64,000 bases of DNA from Anoxybacillus tepidamans PS2 (GTDB lineage Bacteria; Bacillota; Bacilli; Bacillales; Anoxybacillaceae), in the NCBI RefSeq assembly GCF_000620165.1, contig NZ_JHVN01000001.1, positions 1-64,000 on the forward strand, read 5' to 3'. Positions within the stretch are counted from its first letter, which is position 1. Each line of letters starts with the position of its first letter. Positions 16,478 to 26,094 of this stretch are shown here, piece after piece. Both the position numbers and the translations under genes were made by a program. The notes beneath the pieces are model-generated. The model was not told where the DNA came from. It ran no database searches and worked only from the letters and a program-made list of their open reading frames with translations.

Positions 16478-17797
16478 TTATTGGTTCACCTTCGCCCTTA
16501 GCGGCACGTCTAGACGCACTAAGTCTTCGTACGTTTCCCGACGAACGACGAGCTGCGCTTCGCCATTTTCGACAAAGACAACAGCCGGGCGAGGCAAGCG
16601 ATTGTAATTGTTCGCCATCGAATAGCCGTATGCACCGGTGCAAAATACAGCCAAATAATCGCCTGCTTCTGCTTTCGGAAGCGGCAAGTCCCAGATGAGC
16701 ATATCGCCTGATTCGCAGCATTTGCCCGCAATCGCCACTACTTCTTCTTTTTCATCGAGCACGCGGTTGGCGAGCACCGCCTCATATCTCGCCTCGTATA
16801 AAGCGGGACGAATGTTGTCGCTCATTCCTCCATCTACCGCCACATAATGCCGGACATTTGGCACTTCTTTACGTGAACCAATTGAGTAAATCGTCGTTCC
16901 AGCATCGCCGACAAGCGAACGGCCAGGCTCAATCCAAATTTCCGGCATCGCGATCCCCAGCTCGGCAGCTTGTTGTTTCACTTCTTCAATAATGTTTTCA
17001 ACATATTTTGAAGCAGAAAGCGGAGTATCTTCACTCGTATAACGAATCCCGAATCCGCCGCCGAGATTGACAACTTCAGGCACAAACCCGTACGCTTCCT
17101 TCCAGTAAGCAATCTTTTGGAAAATTTTCTTCGCGGCTAGTATAAACCCAGTCGTCTCAAAAATTTGCGAACCGATATGACAATGAACTCCGAGCAAATG
17201 AAGCGAAGGAGAGTTTAGCGCCAATGTTAGTGCCTCGTCAGCCTGTCCGTTATTTAAATCAAAACCAAACTTAGAGTCTTCTTGGCCCGTTAAAATATAG
17301 TCATGCGTATGTGCCTCAATTCCAGGAGTCACTCGAATTAAAATCGCTGTCGTTCTCTCTTGCTTTCGGCTGATTTCTTCTAACAGCCGCAGCTCGTAAA
17401 AATTATCGACAACAATGCAGCCGATTCCGCATTCAAGCGCCATTTCCAGTTCTTCACGGCTTTTGTTATTGCCGTGGAAATGAATGCGTTCTGGAGGAAA
17501 CCCCGCCTTTAGCGCTGTATACAATTCTCCTCCTGATACAACATCGAGCGACAGCCCTTCTTCCTCCGCTAATTGAACCATCGCAACCGTCGAAAACGCC
17601 TTGCTAGCATAAGCGACTTGCGCTTTGATCCCATGCTTTTCAAACGTTTCTTTAAACGCGCGGGCGCGGGCGCGAATTAACGCTACATCATAAATATACA
17701 GTGGTGTCCCATATTCTTTTGCAAGATCTACAACATCGACTCCGCCGATTTCTAAATGTCCTTTTTCGTTGACACGACTCGTTCCGTGAAAAAACAT
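16478..17797 (-). CDS. lysA: Diaminopimelate decarboxylase
   Basis: The protein has 439 residues, a PLP-dependent fold-III decarboxylase that makes L-lysine from meso-diaminopimelate. The PLP lysine is in VAYASKAFS (residue about 61); other family segments are GVHCHIGSQI, NLGGGFGIRY and the cysteine site AGKCCESGDML. It sits downstream of spoVAF, as in Bacillus, with a terminator between them. No lysine riboswitch is seen in the short upstream region. Confidence 0.97.
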   Translation of the reverse strand: MFFHGTSRVNEKGHLEIGGVDVVDLAKEYGTPLYIYDVALIRARARAFKETFEKHGIKAQVAYASKAFSTVAMVQLAEEEGLSLDVVSGGELYTALKAGFPPERIHFHGNNKSREELEMALECGIGCIVVDNFYELRLLEEISRKQERTTAILIRVTPGIEAHTHDYILTGQEDSKFGFDLNNGQADEALTLALNSPSLHLLGVHCHIGSQIFETTGFILAAKKIFQKIAYWKEAYGFVPEVVNLGGGFGIRYTSEDTPLSASKYVENIIEEVKQQAAELGIAMPEIWIEPGRSLVGDAGTTIYSIGSRKEVPNVRHYVAVDGGMSDNIRPALYEARYEAVLANRVLDEKEEVVAIAGKCCESGDMLIWDLPLPKAEAGDYLAVFCTGAYGYSMANNYNRLPRPAVVFVENGEAQLVVRRETYEDLVRLDVPLRAKVNQ

Positions 17798-17858
17798 GCC
17801 GATCCCTCATTCCGAAAGATTAAATATTCAAAGAAGCTAATTTTTATGCGTTTCAAAA

Positions 17859-17902
17859 GCAAAAAAGACAGTTAACGAACGGAAATTAACTGCCTTTTTT
17901 GC
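17859..17902 (-). terminator. Terminator of the spoVA operon
   Basis: GCAAAAAAGACAGTTAA and TTAACTGCCTTTTTTGC form a long hairpin with A- and T-runs on both sides, between spoVAF and lysA. Confidence 0.85.
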
Positions 17903-17997
17903 GAAAAAAGATTACGTATAACTTACCACAATTTTATGAAAGTTGCAATACTAATCTTTTGATTCCATCATTTTCTATTATCCGTTGTAGCAATCGA

Positions 17998-19470
17998 TCA
18001 CGTTGGCTGTTTTCGCCGATTTTGCGGATGGACGATGCTCGGCCGCACTTTGCCGCCGGCGACGGAACGGCGAACGATAATTTGCATAAACGCCCCCGGA
18101 TCAAAAGGAATAAAAGGCCATAAATACGGTGTATTAAGCGAACGAATGCGAGCTAATAAAATTAAATAAACCGTGGTTCCGATCACCAGCCCCGGCACTT
18201 TGAACAACGCAACGGCTAAAGCAAGCAATAGACGAGCAATTTTGTTAGCGATGCTTAACTCATAGCTTGGCGTTGCAAATGATCCAATCGCAGCGACTGA
18301 TACATATAAAATGACCTCTGGAACGAATAACCCAACATTAATGGCAATTTCGCCGATTAAGACCGCCGCAATTAAGCCCATCGCCGTCGACAATGGCGTC
18401 GGCGTATGAATGGCGGCCATGCGCAAAAACTCAATCCCAAAATCGGCGAGGAAAATTTGGACAATGGTCGGAATGTGCGTATGCTTATTCGGCCCAATAA
18501 ATGCAAGTTTTTCCGGCAGCAAGGACGGTTCAATTACAAATAAAATCCAAAGCGGCAGCAAAAATATCGACGCTAAAATTCCTAAAAATCGCACCCAGCG
18601 CACAAATGTTCCGACCGCAGGATTTTGCCGATACTCTTCCGCATGCTGCACATGGTGAAACAAGGTCGTCGGCGTAATGATCACACTTGGCGATGTATCG
18701 ACTATAATAATCACATGCCCTTCAAGCAAATGGGTAGCCGCTACATCGGGACGTTCCGTATAGCGGACGAGCGGATATGGATTGTATCCTTGTTTTACTA
18801 AAAACTCTTCGATCGTTTTGTCCGCCATCGTCAGCCCGTCAATTTTAATTTGCTTAATTTCTTTTTTCACAAGCTCCACAAGCCCCGGGTCGGCCACGTC
18901 CTTAATGTATGCAATGCATACATCCGTTTTTGATCGCTCGCCAACTTGAATAATTTCGAATCGCAGCCGTTCGTCGCGAATGCGCCGCCGCGTGAGCGCG
19001 GTGTTGACAATAATGTTTTCTACATAACCGTCGCGGGCGCCGCGCACCACTTTTTCTGTGTCCGGCTCTTGCGGCTGCCGACCAGGATAACTGCGAACAT
19101 CGACAATAAATCCGCTCGTTTCCCCTTCCATTAAAATGACAATAAGCCCTGATAGCAGCTTATCAATCGCTTCATTTAAATCTCTAACAGGACTTACCTG
19201 CTGATGTACAAGCCTGTTTTCAAGAATTTGTTTGGCCTGTACACTTTGTCGTTCGTCATCGTTAATTTGGACAATTTGCTTTAACAATTGAATTAAGTAC
19301 TGTGTATCACAAAGACCGTTGCAGTAATAAAGGTGCACTTCCCTTTTTAGCACAAATATTTTCCGAATGCCTAAGTCAAAACTCGCTCCAATTCCGATTT
19401 TCTCTTTTAAATATGTTTCATTATCAACGAGCTTTTCAAATATCGGAACGATATCTGTTTTCGTCGCCAC
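17998..19470 (-). CDS. spoVAF: Stage V sporulation protein AF (GerA-family)
   Basis: The protein has about 490 residues. The N-terminal half is a soluble GerA-like domain ([20 protein letters not shown]); the C-terminal half has several membrane helices ([40 protein letters not shown]). It resembles germinant receptor A subunits and belongs to the forespore inner-membrane spoVA set. The GTG at 19470 is preferred since AAAGGAG lies 7 nt upstream; the GTG at 19479 abuts that site. It overlaps spoVAEA. Confidence 0.93.
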   Translation of the reverse strand: MATKTDIVPIFEKLVDNETYLKEKIGIGASFDLGIRKIFVLKREVHLYYCNGLCDTQYLIQLLKQIVQINDDERQSVQAKQILENRLVHQQVSPVRDLNEAIDKLLSGLIVILMEGETSGFIVDVRSYPGRQPQEPDTEKVVRGARDGYVENIIVNTALTRRRIRDERLRFEIIQVGERSKTDVCIAYIKDVADPGLVELVKKEIKQIKIDGLTMADKTIEEFLVKQGYNPYPLVRYTERPDVAATHLLEGHVIIIVDTSPSVIITPTTLFHHVQHAEEYRQNPAVGTFVRWVRFLGILASIFLLPLWILFVIEPSLLPEKLAFIGPNKHTHIPTIVQIFLADFGIEFLRMAAIHTPTPLSTAMGLIAAVLIGEIAINVGLFVPEVILYVSVAAIGSFATPSYELSIANKIARLLLALAVALFKVPGLVIGTTVYLILLARIRSLNTPYLWPFIPFDPGAFMQIIVRRSVAGGKVRPSIVHPQNRRKQPT

Positions 19471-20029
19471 GATGCCCACTCCTTTCTAAAATCACTTCCA
19501 CCGCTTTTTTCGTAATCGGCGAACCGTATTTGACGTGATCGCGGTATCCCATTTTTCCGATGTCGCCAATACCAACAATAATCGGAATATTTAACTGTTC
19601 CAAACAATAAACCGTATCGCCATTAATCCGCCCGATCTCCATTTCCGGTATGCCTTCCTTGTCAACGCCCCGTTCTGTTAAATTTCCGTCACGATCTACG
19701 CTAACATCGACTTTGGCCCATTCATGCTTATGCGTATTCGAAGCGACGGCAATGGCCCCGATGACTTCGATTTGTTCATGCGTTGCTACATATTTCAACG
19801 CTTGCTCACCGACACCCTCGCCGATCGCTCCACAATCATCGAACATCACGAATACTGGGTCGTGCGGCGCTTGCAAAATCAGTGATACGAGCTCTTCTCC
19901 TGATAGCGGCGTTGGATTTCCTTGAGAGCGGCTGATGCAGCGCCCTCCCACTTCTTTGGCGACATGCTGGATCGTGCGCCACGCAAACTCATCCCCATCC
20001 GTCACGACAATAATCCGTCTTTTTTTCAT
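19436..20029 (-). CDS. spoVAEA: Stage V sporulation protein AEA
   Basis: The protein has 197 residues, soluble, with [20 protein letters not shown] at the N-terminus and [20 protein letters not shown] in the middle. It is the cytoplasmic member of the SpoVA dipicolinate-uptake group. The start at 20029 has GAGAGGGTAA upstream; the longer frame reaches into spoVAEB. The 3' end overlaps spoVAF. Confidence 0.93.
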   Translation of the reverse strand: MKKRRIIVVTDGDEFAWRTIQHVAKEVGGRCISRSQGNPTPLSGEELVSLILQAPHDPVFVMFDDCGAIGEGVGEQALKYVATHEQIEVIGAIAVASNTHKHEWAKVDVSVDRDGNLTERGVDKEGIPEMEIGRINGDTVYCLEQLNIPIIVGIGDIGKMGYRDHVKYGSPITKKAVEVILERSGHRGDENRYRSDI

Positions 20030-20034
20030 TGTCG

Positions 20035-20385
20035 TTACCCTCTCGGCTTCCAAATGATTGCCGCAAAAAATGAAAGAACGATTGTGAAAGAAAGCTCAAG
20101 CCCGACAAATTGAAAGATTCCAGCTCCGATATTGGTCCATCCTTGCTCAGTTCCATGTGACCATATTCCTTTAACGAGCAAATATCCGAATCCGCTCATC
20201 GGCAATAGCGCCCCGGCACCCGCAACCGAAACGAGCGAGTCGTATACACCTAACGCCCCTAAAATGGCCCCGAAGCTTACAAGCACTGCGACCATATGGA
20301 TTTGTGCGACATTGGCTCGATCAATAATAAACTGGGCCAATCCACAAATTAGTCCACCGACAAAAAAAGCTATCCAATATTCCAA
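20035..20385 (-). CDS. spoVAEB: Stage V sporulation protein AEB
   Basis: The protein has 116 residues with three to four hydrophobic helices, homologous to SpoVAC (both contain VYD and [12 protein letters not shown]-like segments). SpoVAC-type proteins form the channel moving dipicolinate with calcium across the spore inner membrane. It begins at a TTG (20385) after GGGAGGGGATCAC and overlaps the end of spoVAD by 16 nt. Confidence 0.94.
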   Translation of the reverse strand: MEYWIAFFVGGLICGLAQFIIDRANVAQIHMVAVLVSFGAILGALGVYDSLVSVAGAGALLPMSGFGYLLVKGIWSHGTEQGWTNIGAGIFQFVGLELSFTIVLSFFAAIIWKPRG

Positions 20386-21398
20386 CGTGATCCCCTCCCT
20401 GCCGCTTCGATCACAACTCCGTGAGCGATTGCTGGAATCGATTGTTTTTGCTGCATCATTGTTGGGCTTAATAATGCTCCCGTTGCCACAACCAACATGT
20501 TACGGAATGTTCCTTTCTCCATTTCCTTCAATAAATGACCATACGTAACAACAGCACAGCAAGCGCAGCCGCTTCCGCCGGCAAATGTCGCTTGATCCGG
20601 TCTGTATACCATCAAGCCGCAGTCATTATAGTTCACTGTTACATCATACCCTGCCTCCATCAGCAGTTCCTTGACGATCACGCTGCCGACTCGTGACAGG
20701 TCGCCGGTAACGATTAAATCATAATCAGCAGGGGAGCGCCCCAAGTCTAAAAAATGTTGTTCAATTGTATGAGCAGCAGCCGGTGCCATCGCTGATCCCA
20801 TATCGAGCGGATTTTTCAACCCGGCATCAATCACTCGCCCAACTGTAGCTGACGTAATACGGAAGCGGCTTTTTTTCCTAGTGATTAATGCGGCCCCTGC
20901 TCCTGTCACTGTAAATGTGGCGCTTTTCGGCTTTTGCACCCCGAGTTCCGTCGGGTAGCGAAACTGCCGCTCCGCAGTGGCGTTATGGCTGCTCGTTGCC
21001 GTCAGCACTTGCCGCGCGAATCCCCCATCCACAAGGGCTGAACCGACCGCGAGCGTTTCCATTGATGTCGAACAAGCACCGAACATACATAAAAACGGAA
21101 TCGGAAGATCGCGCGCCGTATAATTAGCAGTCACATTTTGATTCAACAAATCTCCCGCCAGAAAAAAATCAATGTCATTGGCTGTTACATTTCCTTTTTG
21201 TAGGCAAACATCAATAGCCTCTTTCATTAGACGGCGCTCTGCCAATTCCCATGTCTTTTCCCCGCAGTATAGATCGTGATGCACAACATCAAATTCCTCT
21301 CCGAGCGGTCCATTCGCTTCAAAAGGGCCTACTGCCGTTCCAGTTGCCTGAAGGTACACATCATCAAACACCCACGTTTGCTTTCCGGCAAGTCTCAC
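20370..21398 (-). CDS. spoVAD: Stage V sporulation protein AD
   Basis: The protein has 342 residues with a thiolase-like fold, known in Bacillus to bind dipicolinic acid. Family segments: FDDVYLQATGTAVGPFEANG, FGACSTSMETLA and GGSGCACCAVVTYGHLLKEM. It starts at GTG 21398 following AAAGGAGGGG. Membrane association with SpoVAC and SpoVAEB is known for the family. Confidence 0.96.
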   Translation of the reverse strand: MRLAGKQTWVFDDVYLQATGTAVGPFEANGPLGEEFDVVHHDLYCGEKTWELAERRLMKEAIDVCLQKGNVTANDIDFFLAGDLLNQNVTANYTARDLPIPFLCMFGACSTSMETLAVGSALVDGGFARQVLTATSSHNATAERQFRYPTELGVQKPKSATFTVTGAGAALITRKKSRFRITSATVGRVIDAGLKNPLDMGSAMAPAAAHTIEQHFLDLGRSPADYDLIVTGDLSRVGSVIVKELLMEAGYDVTVNYNDCGLMVYRPDQATFAGGSGCACCAVVTYGHLLKEMEKGTFRNMLVVATGALLSPTMMQQKQSIPAIAHGVVIEAAGRGSRWNIG

Positions 21399-21416
21399 AA
21401 AACCCCTCCTTTCAAC

Positions 21417-21851
21417 TTACACGATGTAATGCACCACTCCTAACACAAAGGCGACGACCACTCCATAGACGATGACAGCACCGCCAACTTTAAACATTTG
21501 ATTTGCCACGCCGCCTACCCAGCCTTCACTGCGGTGCTCTATGGCCGCACTCGCTAATGAATTGGCAAACCCGCTTAACAAGATGGTCGCTCCAGCGCCG
21601 GCGAATTGGCTGAACGTGTCATACACGCCGAGCGCTGTAAACAAAACCGCAAGCAAGATAATAGTCAACATCATTAAATGGTCCGCATTTACCGCTGAAA
21701 CATTGAACCCGTTCATATACAGTTTGCGCAGCGCTTCGCCGCAGGCGCAAAGCAATCCACCGCTTATAAATGCTTTAAGGCTATTGGCTATATACGACGG
21801 TTTCGGCTGAAACTGTTTGACAGCATGCTGATAATTTTTCCGTAAACTCAT
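21417..21851 (-). CDS. spoVAC: Stage V sporulation protein AC
   Basis: The protein has 144 residues with three or four membrane helices. SpoVAC acts as a mechanosensitive channel for dipicolinate release in Bacillus. The start MSLRKNYQHAVKQF at 21851 has GGAGGCGGG 8 nt upstream; the longer frame overlaps spoVAB. Confidence 0.95.
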   Translation of the reverse strand: MSLRKNYQHAVKQFQPKPSYIANSLKAFISGGLLCACGEALRKLYMNGFNVSAVNADHLMMLTIILLAVLFTALGVYDTFSQFAGAGATILLSGFANSLASAAIEHRSEGWVGGVANQMFKVGGAVIVYGVVVAFVLGVVHYIV

Positions 21852-22282
21852 GGTGAACCCGCCTCCACAAAATAAATCCAATAAAATAACGAACCAAACA
21901 CTTTCCCTAATACAATCGCCATCATTAACAAAACAATTTTATTTGCCATCCTCATCCGTTTGGCTAAAATCGGCCATACATTCAACACCTCTGTTAATGC
22001 CGCTGCCAACATTCCAATAAAGATTCCGCTTAGAAGCCCTATCGGAACGAGCCAATATTTTGCGGCATATAACATTGAAGAACGCAAGCTGATCCACCCG
22101 CCGACCACCGCGCCAGACACTGCGCTCCACTCATATGCATGAATCCATTTTTCCGTTTTCGTTAATTGCGTCAATCTCGGAATGACACCAAGAACGACCA
22201 AAAAGGCAACAAACCCCGTTCCGACCGCCAGTCCTCCCGCAAAGCCGATGGCAATCATCGCGATCGTCTTAATCGCCATCAT
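21848..22282 (-). CDS. spoVAB: Stage V sporulation protein AB
   Basis: The protein has about 144 residues with four hydrophobic helices (AIGFAGGLAVGTGFVAFLVV; VPIGLLSGIFIGMLAAALTE). It is needed for dipicolinate uptake in Bacillus. Three consecutive start-like codons (TTG 22285, ATG 22282, ATG 22279) follow AAGCGG, and the gene overlaps the end of spoVAA; which one is used is open. Confidence 0.92.
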   Translation of the reverse strand: MMAIKTIAMIAIGFAGGLAVGTGFVAFLVVLGVIPRLTQLTKTEKWIHAYEWSAVSGAVVGGWISLRSSMLYAAKYWLVPIGLLSGIFIGMLAAALTEVLNVWPILAKRMRMANKIVLLMMAIVLGKVFGSLFYWIYFVEAGSP

Positions 22283-22895
22283 CAATCCGCTTCATACTTT
22301 CTTTGTTTTCATGTAAAATGACGTACTGGTCAATCGATTGCTGATAATTGAACATTTCGACTTCGAGAGGACTTGGTTCTTCATTGAGCCGCTTGCGGAA
22401 CACATGGTTAAAAAAGACAATCATGCCGATCCCTAATCCGATAGAATAAGGAATTTGAAACAACAGCGGTTTATCCGCTTTTTCACCGGTAATCATCGTA
22501 TATAAATGTTGCTGCGTTTCCTTCATGCTGACATCTTCGTGAAAATTGATGATTGCAATGGCGGAGCCGATGAAAAGAAGCAACCACACGAGCAAAAAGT
22601 AAATGAAGGAGACGTTTCGCTTTGGGTATACTACTTCTATAATCGTCTGCGCTGGCCCGACCGTTTGAATATCCAACGATTGATCAAAACGAATGAGCGC
22701 ATCGACAACCTTCATCACATCAATAACGACCATATTTTTATCACTTGGCTCAATACGGTATATTGGAATTTGCTTAATCTTTTCAAGTGTCTCTTCATTA
22801 TCGGCAATCATTTGCGCCACATCTCCAGCTAAGATGACATCCTTTGGCCTCACTTGAACGCGGTGGCGCAATTTAAGGAATACGGCTTTTTTCAT
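22269..22895 (-). CDS. spoVAA: Stage V sporulation protein AA
   Basis: The protein has 208 residues: a soluble N-terminal domain (KLRHRVQVRPKDVILAGDVA) followed by two membrane helices (FIYFLLVWLLLFIGSAIAII; IGLGIGMIVFFNHV). It is the first gene of the spoVA operon. The start at 22895 (MKKAVFLKL) follows GAAGGTG; the longer frame covers the promoter region. Confidence 0.94.
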   Translation of the reverse strand: MKKAVFLKLRHRVQVRPKDVILAGDVAQMIADNEETLEKIKQIPIYRIEPSDKNMVVIDVMKVVDALIRFDQSLDIQTVGPAQTIIEVVYPKRNVSFIYFLLVWLLLFIGSAIAIINFHEDVSMKETQQHLYTMITGEKADKPLLFQIPYSIGLGIGMIVFFNHVFRKRLNEEPSPLEVEMFNYQQSIDQYVILHENKESMKRIDDGD

Positions 22896-22932
22896 TGGCC
22901 TCACACCTTCAGCATCATTTTTCTTATGTGAA

Positions 22933-22962
22933 TAGTATGTTTGAACAAAAAAGGAATAATTC
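22933..22962 (-). promoter_or_regulatory. SigmaG-type promoter of the spoVA operon
   Basis: On the minus strand GAATTA (22957-22962) and CATACTA (22933-22939) are separated by 17 nt. CATACTA fits the sigmaG -10 pattern exactly and lies 38 nt before the spoVAA start, matching the known forespore control of spoVA in Bacillus. Confidence 0.7.
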
Positions 22963-23012
22963 GGACAAATCACAATTACCATCAATTCTATAAAAAAGAA
23001 AAAGAATGGATG

Positions 23013-23765
23013 TTACTCATCCATTCTTTGTTTCATCTGCTGTAAAATTTTTTTCTCTAACCGCGATACTTGCACTTGAGAGATGCCTAACCTAGATGCC
23101 ACTTCTGATTGTGTTTGATCTTTGTAATAGCGCAAATAGACGATGAGCCGTTCCCGCTCATCCAATTCTTCCATCGCCTTTTTTAAAGCGATTTTATCAA
23201 ACCAAGAATCTTCATCTTGATCAGCGATTTGATCAAGCAGTGTAATCGGATCGCCGTCATTTTCATACACCGTTTCGTGAATCGATGTCGGGGAGCGGCT
23301 TGCTTCTTGCGCAAGCACCACTTCCTCCGGCGAAAGCTGCAAATAATCGGCGATTTCCGTTACCGTTGGCACCCTTCCATGCCGCTTAGACAATTCGTCT
23401 TTCGCCTTACGAATTTTATTTCCCATTTCTTTTAACGAACGGCTGACTTTGACCGTTCCATCATCGCGCAAAAAACGCTGAATCTCTCCGATAATCATCG
23501 GCACCGCATACGTGGAAAATTTGACGTCATACGATAAATCAAACTTATCGACCGATTTTAATAAGCCGATGCAGCCAATTTGAAATAAATCGTCCGGTTC
23601 ATAGCCTCTGTTGAGAAAGCGCTGGACGACCGACCAAACGAGCCGCATATTTTTTTCGATGATTTCATCGCGTGCTTCCTGGTCTCCTTCCTGGCTGCGC
23701 CGGATCAGTTCTTTCATTTCGTGATCTTTGATTGGCGTCTGCTCTTGCTTGACATCGACATCCAT
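23013..23765 (-). CDS. sigF: RNA polymerase sporulation sigma factor F
   Basis: The protein has 250 residues with sigma-70 regions 2 (GYEPDDLFQIGCIGLLKSVD), 3 and 4 (QSEVASRLGISQVQVSRLEK). It directs the first forespore-specific transcription. The ATG at 23765 is chosen because GGGAG lies 8 nt upstream; the ATG at 23771 is too close. It follows spoIIAB in the spoIIA operon. Confidence 0.97.
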   Translation of the reverse strand: MDVDVKQEQTPIKDHEMKELIRRSQEGDQEARDEIIEKNMRLVWSVVQRFLNRGYEPDDLFQIGCIGLLKSVDKFDLSYDVKFSTYAVPMIIGEIQRFLRDDGTVKVSRSLKEMGNKIRKAKDELSKRHGRVPTVTEIADYLQLSPEEVVLAQEASRSPTSIHETVYENDGDPITLLDQIADQDEDSWFDKIALKKAMEELDERERLIVYLRYYKDQTQSEVASRLGISQVQVSRLEKKILQQMKQRMDE

Positions 23766-23778
23766 AGGCATGTCTCCC

Positions 23779-24219
23779 TTAATTACATAGCGCTTTGCTC
23801 TTTGTGATATATTTCGTTAAATGAACAGTTGTCCCCTTGTTGATTTCAGAATGGATCGAAATTTCATCCGTAAAATTTTCCATAATGGTGAAACCCATTC
23901 CTGAACGCTCTAATTCCGGTTTCGTCGTGAACAACGGTTGCCGTGCCTCGTCAATGTCTGCAATTCCTACTCCTTCATCCTTAATCGTAATATGAACAAC
24001 GCCATCATCAATTACAACCGAAATATACACGACGCCGTTCGGGTCATTATTGTAGCCGTGAATAATCGCATTTGTCACCGCTTCGGATACAACTGTTTTA
24101 ATTTCCGTCAGTTCGTCCATTGTCGGATCAAGCTGCGCAACAAATGCGGCTACCGTTACACGGGCAAACGATTCGTTTTGGCTGAGCGCGGAAAATTGGA
24201 GGTGCATTTCGTTTCTCAT
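23779..24219 (-). CDS. spoIIAB: Anti-sigma F factor SpoIIAB (serine kinase)
   Basis: The protein has 146 residues, a GHKL-type kinase: N box [15 protein letters not shown] and G1 box [12 protein letters not shown], then [12 protein letters not shown]. It holds sigmaF inactive and phosphorylates SpoIIAA. It starts immediately after the spoIIAA stop (TAA-ATG). Confidence 0.97.
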   Translation of the reverse strand: MRNEMHLQFSALSQNESFARVTVAAFVAQLDPTMDELTEIKTVVSEAVTNAIIHGYNNDPNGVVYISVVIDDGVVHITIKDEGVGIADIDEARQPLFTTKPELERSGMGFTIMENFTDEISIHSEINKGTTVHLTKYITKSKALCN

Positions 24220-24570
24220 TTACGCCACCCCCAATGTTTGTAGTGCAAATTGCTCGTCGTCTTCAAGGCGAATAATCTTAAATAATCCGGACATATCAAA
24301 CAACCGCTTTACCGCTGGTGAAACAGCACAAACGATCATTTCTCCGCCCAAATTTTTAATTTGCTTATATCTCCCTAAAATGACCCCAAGACCCGAGCTA
24401 TCCATAAACATTAACTGTTCTAAATTAAGCACAATATGGCGAATGCCCTCTTTTTCAAGAGTAGCAGTCACTTTTTCGCGGAGTTCTTCCGCTGTATGAT
24501 GATCGAGCTCCCCTGAAAGCCGAACGAGCAACACATCTTGTCTTACTTCGAAGTCCATGGCTAGACTCAC
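24220..24570 (-). CDS. spoIIAA: Anti-sigma F factor antagonist SpoIIAA
   Basis: The protein has 116 residues, a STAS-domain protein. The phosphorylated serine lies in [18 protein letters not shown]. Dephosphorylated SpoIIAA frees sigmaF from SpoIIAB. It is the first gene of spoIIAA-spoIIAB-sigF. Confidence 0.97.
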   Translation of the reverse strand: MSLAMDFEVRQDVLLVRLSGELDHHTAEELREKVTATLEKEGIRHIVLNLEQLMFMDSSGLGVILGRYKQIKNLGGEMIVCAVSPAVKRLFDMSGLFKIIRLEDDEQFALQTLGVA

Positions 24571-24605
24571 TGCTCTTTCCCCCTTGTCATTTCAGATACG
24601 CAATT

Positions 24606-24634
24606 ATTTCTCTAAAATGGTGGGGAAGTCCTGC
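24606..24634 (-). promoter_or_regulatory. Candidate sigmaH promoter of spoIIA
   Basis: On the minus strand GCAGGACTT (24626-24634) and GAGAAAT (24606-24612), separated by 13 nt, resemble the sigmaH boxes RNAGGAWWW and RNNGAAT. The spoIIA operon is transcribed by sigmaH in Bacillus, which supports the call. Confidence 0.5.
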
Positions 24635-24704
24635 CATTTGACAAAACTAGTGGTATTTCGAAAAAAGTAGAACAAAGTCTACAAAAGCTGACAATTCCAT
24701 TCTC

Positions 24705-25880
24705 CTAAGCTGGCTGAATCAGCGATTTTAACGTCCGCTTCCATAAATCCCACCAGCTCGCCTCCGCTACCGCTTGTTTCGCCACAAGCGGACGTTTTAA
24801 TAACTCTTTTCCATCCTGCTTCAAAATCAGCGTTCCAAGCACTTCGCCTTTTTGGATCGGCGCCTCCACATTTTCCTTAAGCTTCACAACTTTTTTCATT
24901 TGGCTAACAGAAACGCCTTTTTTCGTGAGCACGGAAATTGGTTCCGCTGTCACAAGTTCAACGTCTTTCTTTTTCCCTTTGCTTATATTGACTTTCGTAA
25001 TTACAGCATTTCGCTTGTAAACAGGATGCGTTTTATATTGACTAAAGGCGTAATCCAATAATTTCGTAATTTGTGTATTGCGGTCTTTTGGCGTTGGCGC
25101 TCCAAACACAACCGCGATGACGCGCATGCCATCTTTTTTCGCAGTCGCTGTTAAACAATATTTTGCTTCTGCTGTAAATCCTGTTTTTACTCCGTCGACT
25201 CCCGGATAAAACTTCACAAGGCGATTCGTGTTGACAAGCCAAAATTTTTTGTCGGTATTCGCCCGCAAGTAATCTTCGTATTTTCCTGTGTATTTTGTAA
25301 TTTCATCGTATTTTAATAGTTCCTTTGCCATGATCGCCATATCGTAGGCACTGCTGTAATGGTCATCCGCTGGAAGCCCAGTAGCGTTCTTAAAGTGGGT
25401 ATCTTGCAATCCAAGCTGCTTTGCCTTTTTGTTCATCATTTTCACAAACTCTTCTTCCGAGCCGGCAATTCGCTCCGCCATCGCAACTGCAGCGTCGTTG
25501 CCAGAGCCGATCGCAATGCCCCGCATCAGTTCGTCAACTGTCATTTCTTCACCCGGCTCTAAAAAAATTTGCGAGCCACCCATGGACGCAGCATATTCGC
25601 TCGCCCGTACTTTTTCATTCCATTTGATCTTTCCTTGATCAATCGCTTCCATAATGAGCAACATCGTCATAATTTTCGTCATACTCGCAGGCGGCAGTTT
25701 TTCATGAGCATTTTTTTGATACAAAATCGTTCCTGTATCGCGCTCAATCAAAATGGCCGATTTAGCATGGTTAACTAGGTCTACATTGGGTTTTACTGCT
25801 TTTTCCGCCGCTTGAACTCCTGTAGATATTGGCAACGTCCAAGCGATTATGAGTAACAAACAAATAAAGGCTTTCTTCAT
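24705..25880 (-). CDS. dacF: D-alanyl-D-alanine carboxypeptidase DacF
   Basis: The protein has 391 residues, a penicillin-binding protein of the carboxypeptidase class with motifs SMTK (about residue 66), SGN and KTGFT. It trims D-Ala from peptidoglycan, in Bacillus in the forespore to set cortex cross-linking. A signal peptide ends near STGVQAAEK; the C-terminal amphipathic helix (WWDLWKRTLKSLI) would anchor it. The ATG at 25880 follows GGAGGGTTGGGAG. It is the gene before spoIIAA, as in Bacillus. Confidence 0.96.
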   Translation of the reverse strand: MKKAFICLLLIIAWTLPISTGVQAAEKAVKPNVDLVNHAKSAILIERDTGTILYQKNAHEKLPPASMTKIMTMLLIMEAIDQGKIKWNEKVRASEYAASMGGSQIFLEPGEEMTVDELMRGIAIGSGNDAAVAMAERIAGSEEEFVKMMNKKAKQLGLQDTHFKNATGLPADDHYSSAYDMAIMAKELLKYDEITKYTGKYEDYLRANTDKKFWLVNTNRLVKFYPGVDGVKTGFTAEAKYCLTATAKKDGMRVIAVVFGAPTPKDRNTQITKLLDYAFSQYKTHPVYKRNAVITKVNISKGKKKDVELVTAEPISVLTKKGVSVSQMKKVVKLKENVEAPIQKGEVLGTLILKQDGKELLKRPLVAKQAVAEASWWDLWKRTLKSLIQPA

Positions 25881-25908
25881 CTCCCAACCCTCCATTCTTT
25901 ATACATGC

Positions 25909-25937
25909 CATCTTTTCCAACTTTTATTTTTTTATAC
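25909..25937 (-). promoter_or_regulatory. Candidate sigmaF-type promoter of dacF
   Basis: On the minus strand GTATA (25933-25937) and GGAAAAGATG (25909-25918), separated by 14-15 nt, resemble the sigmaF boxes GYWTA and GGNNANAMTW with two mismatches at the end. Confidence 0.45.
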
Positions 25938-26026
25938 ATTAAAATGGGTGCTATGGTTGAATTTTCATCAAATAAATAGCCTCTTTCGACAGTGTCAGCC
26001 TTAACCGTTTTGCAGCCCAGCCAAAG

Positions 26027-26067
26027 GAAAAAAAATAGAGTTCAGACATTAAGTCTGAACCCTATTT
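26027..26067 (-). terminator. Terminator of the deoB-punA-pdp operon
   Basis: AATAGAGTTCAGAC and GTCTGAACCCTATT form a hairpin followed by eight T on the minus strand. Confidence 0.9.
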
Positions 26068-26094
26068 TGCCTGCGGCCTAAAATATCTACTAGT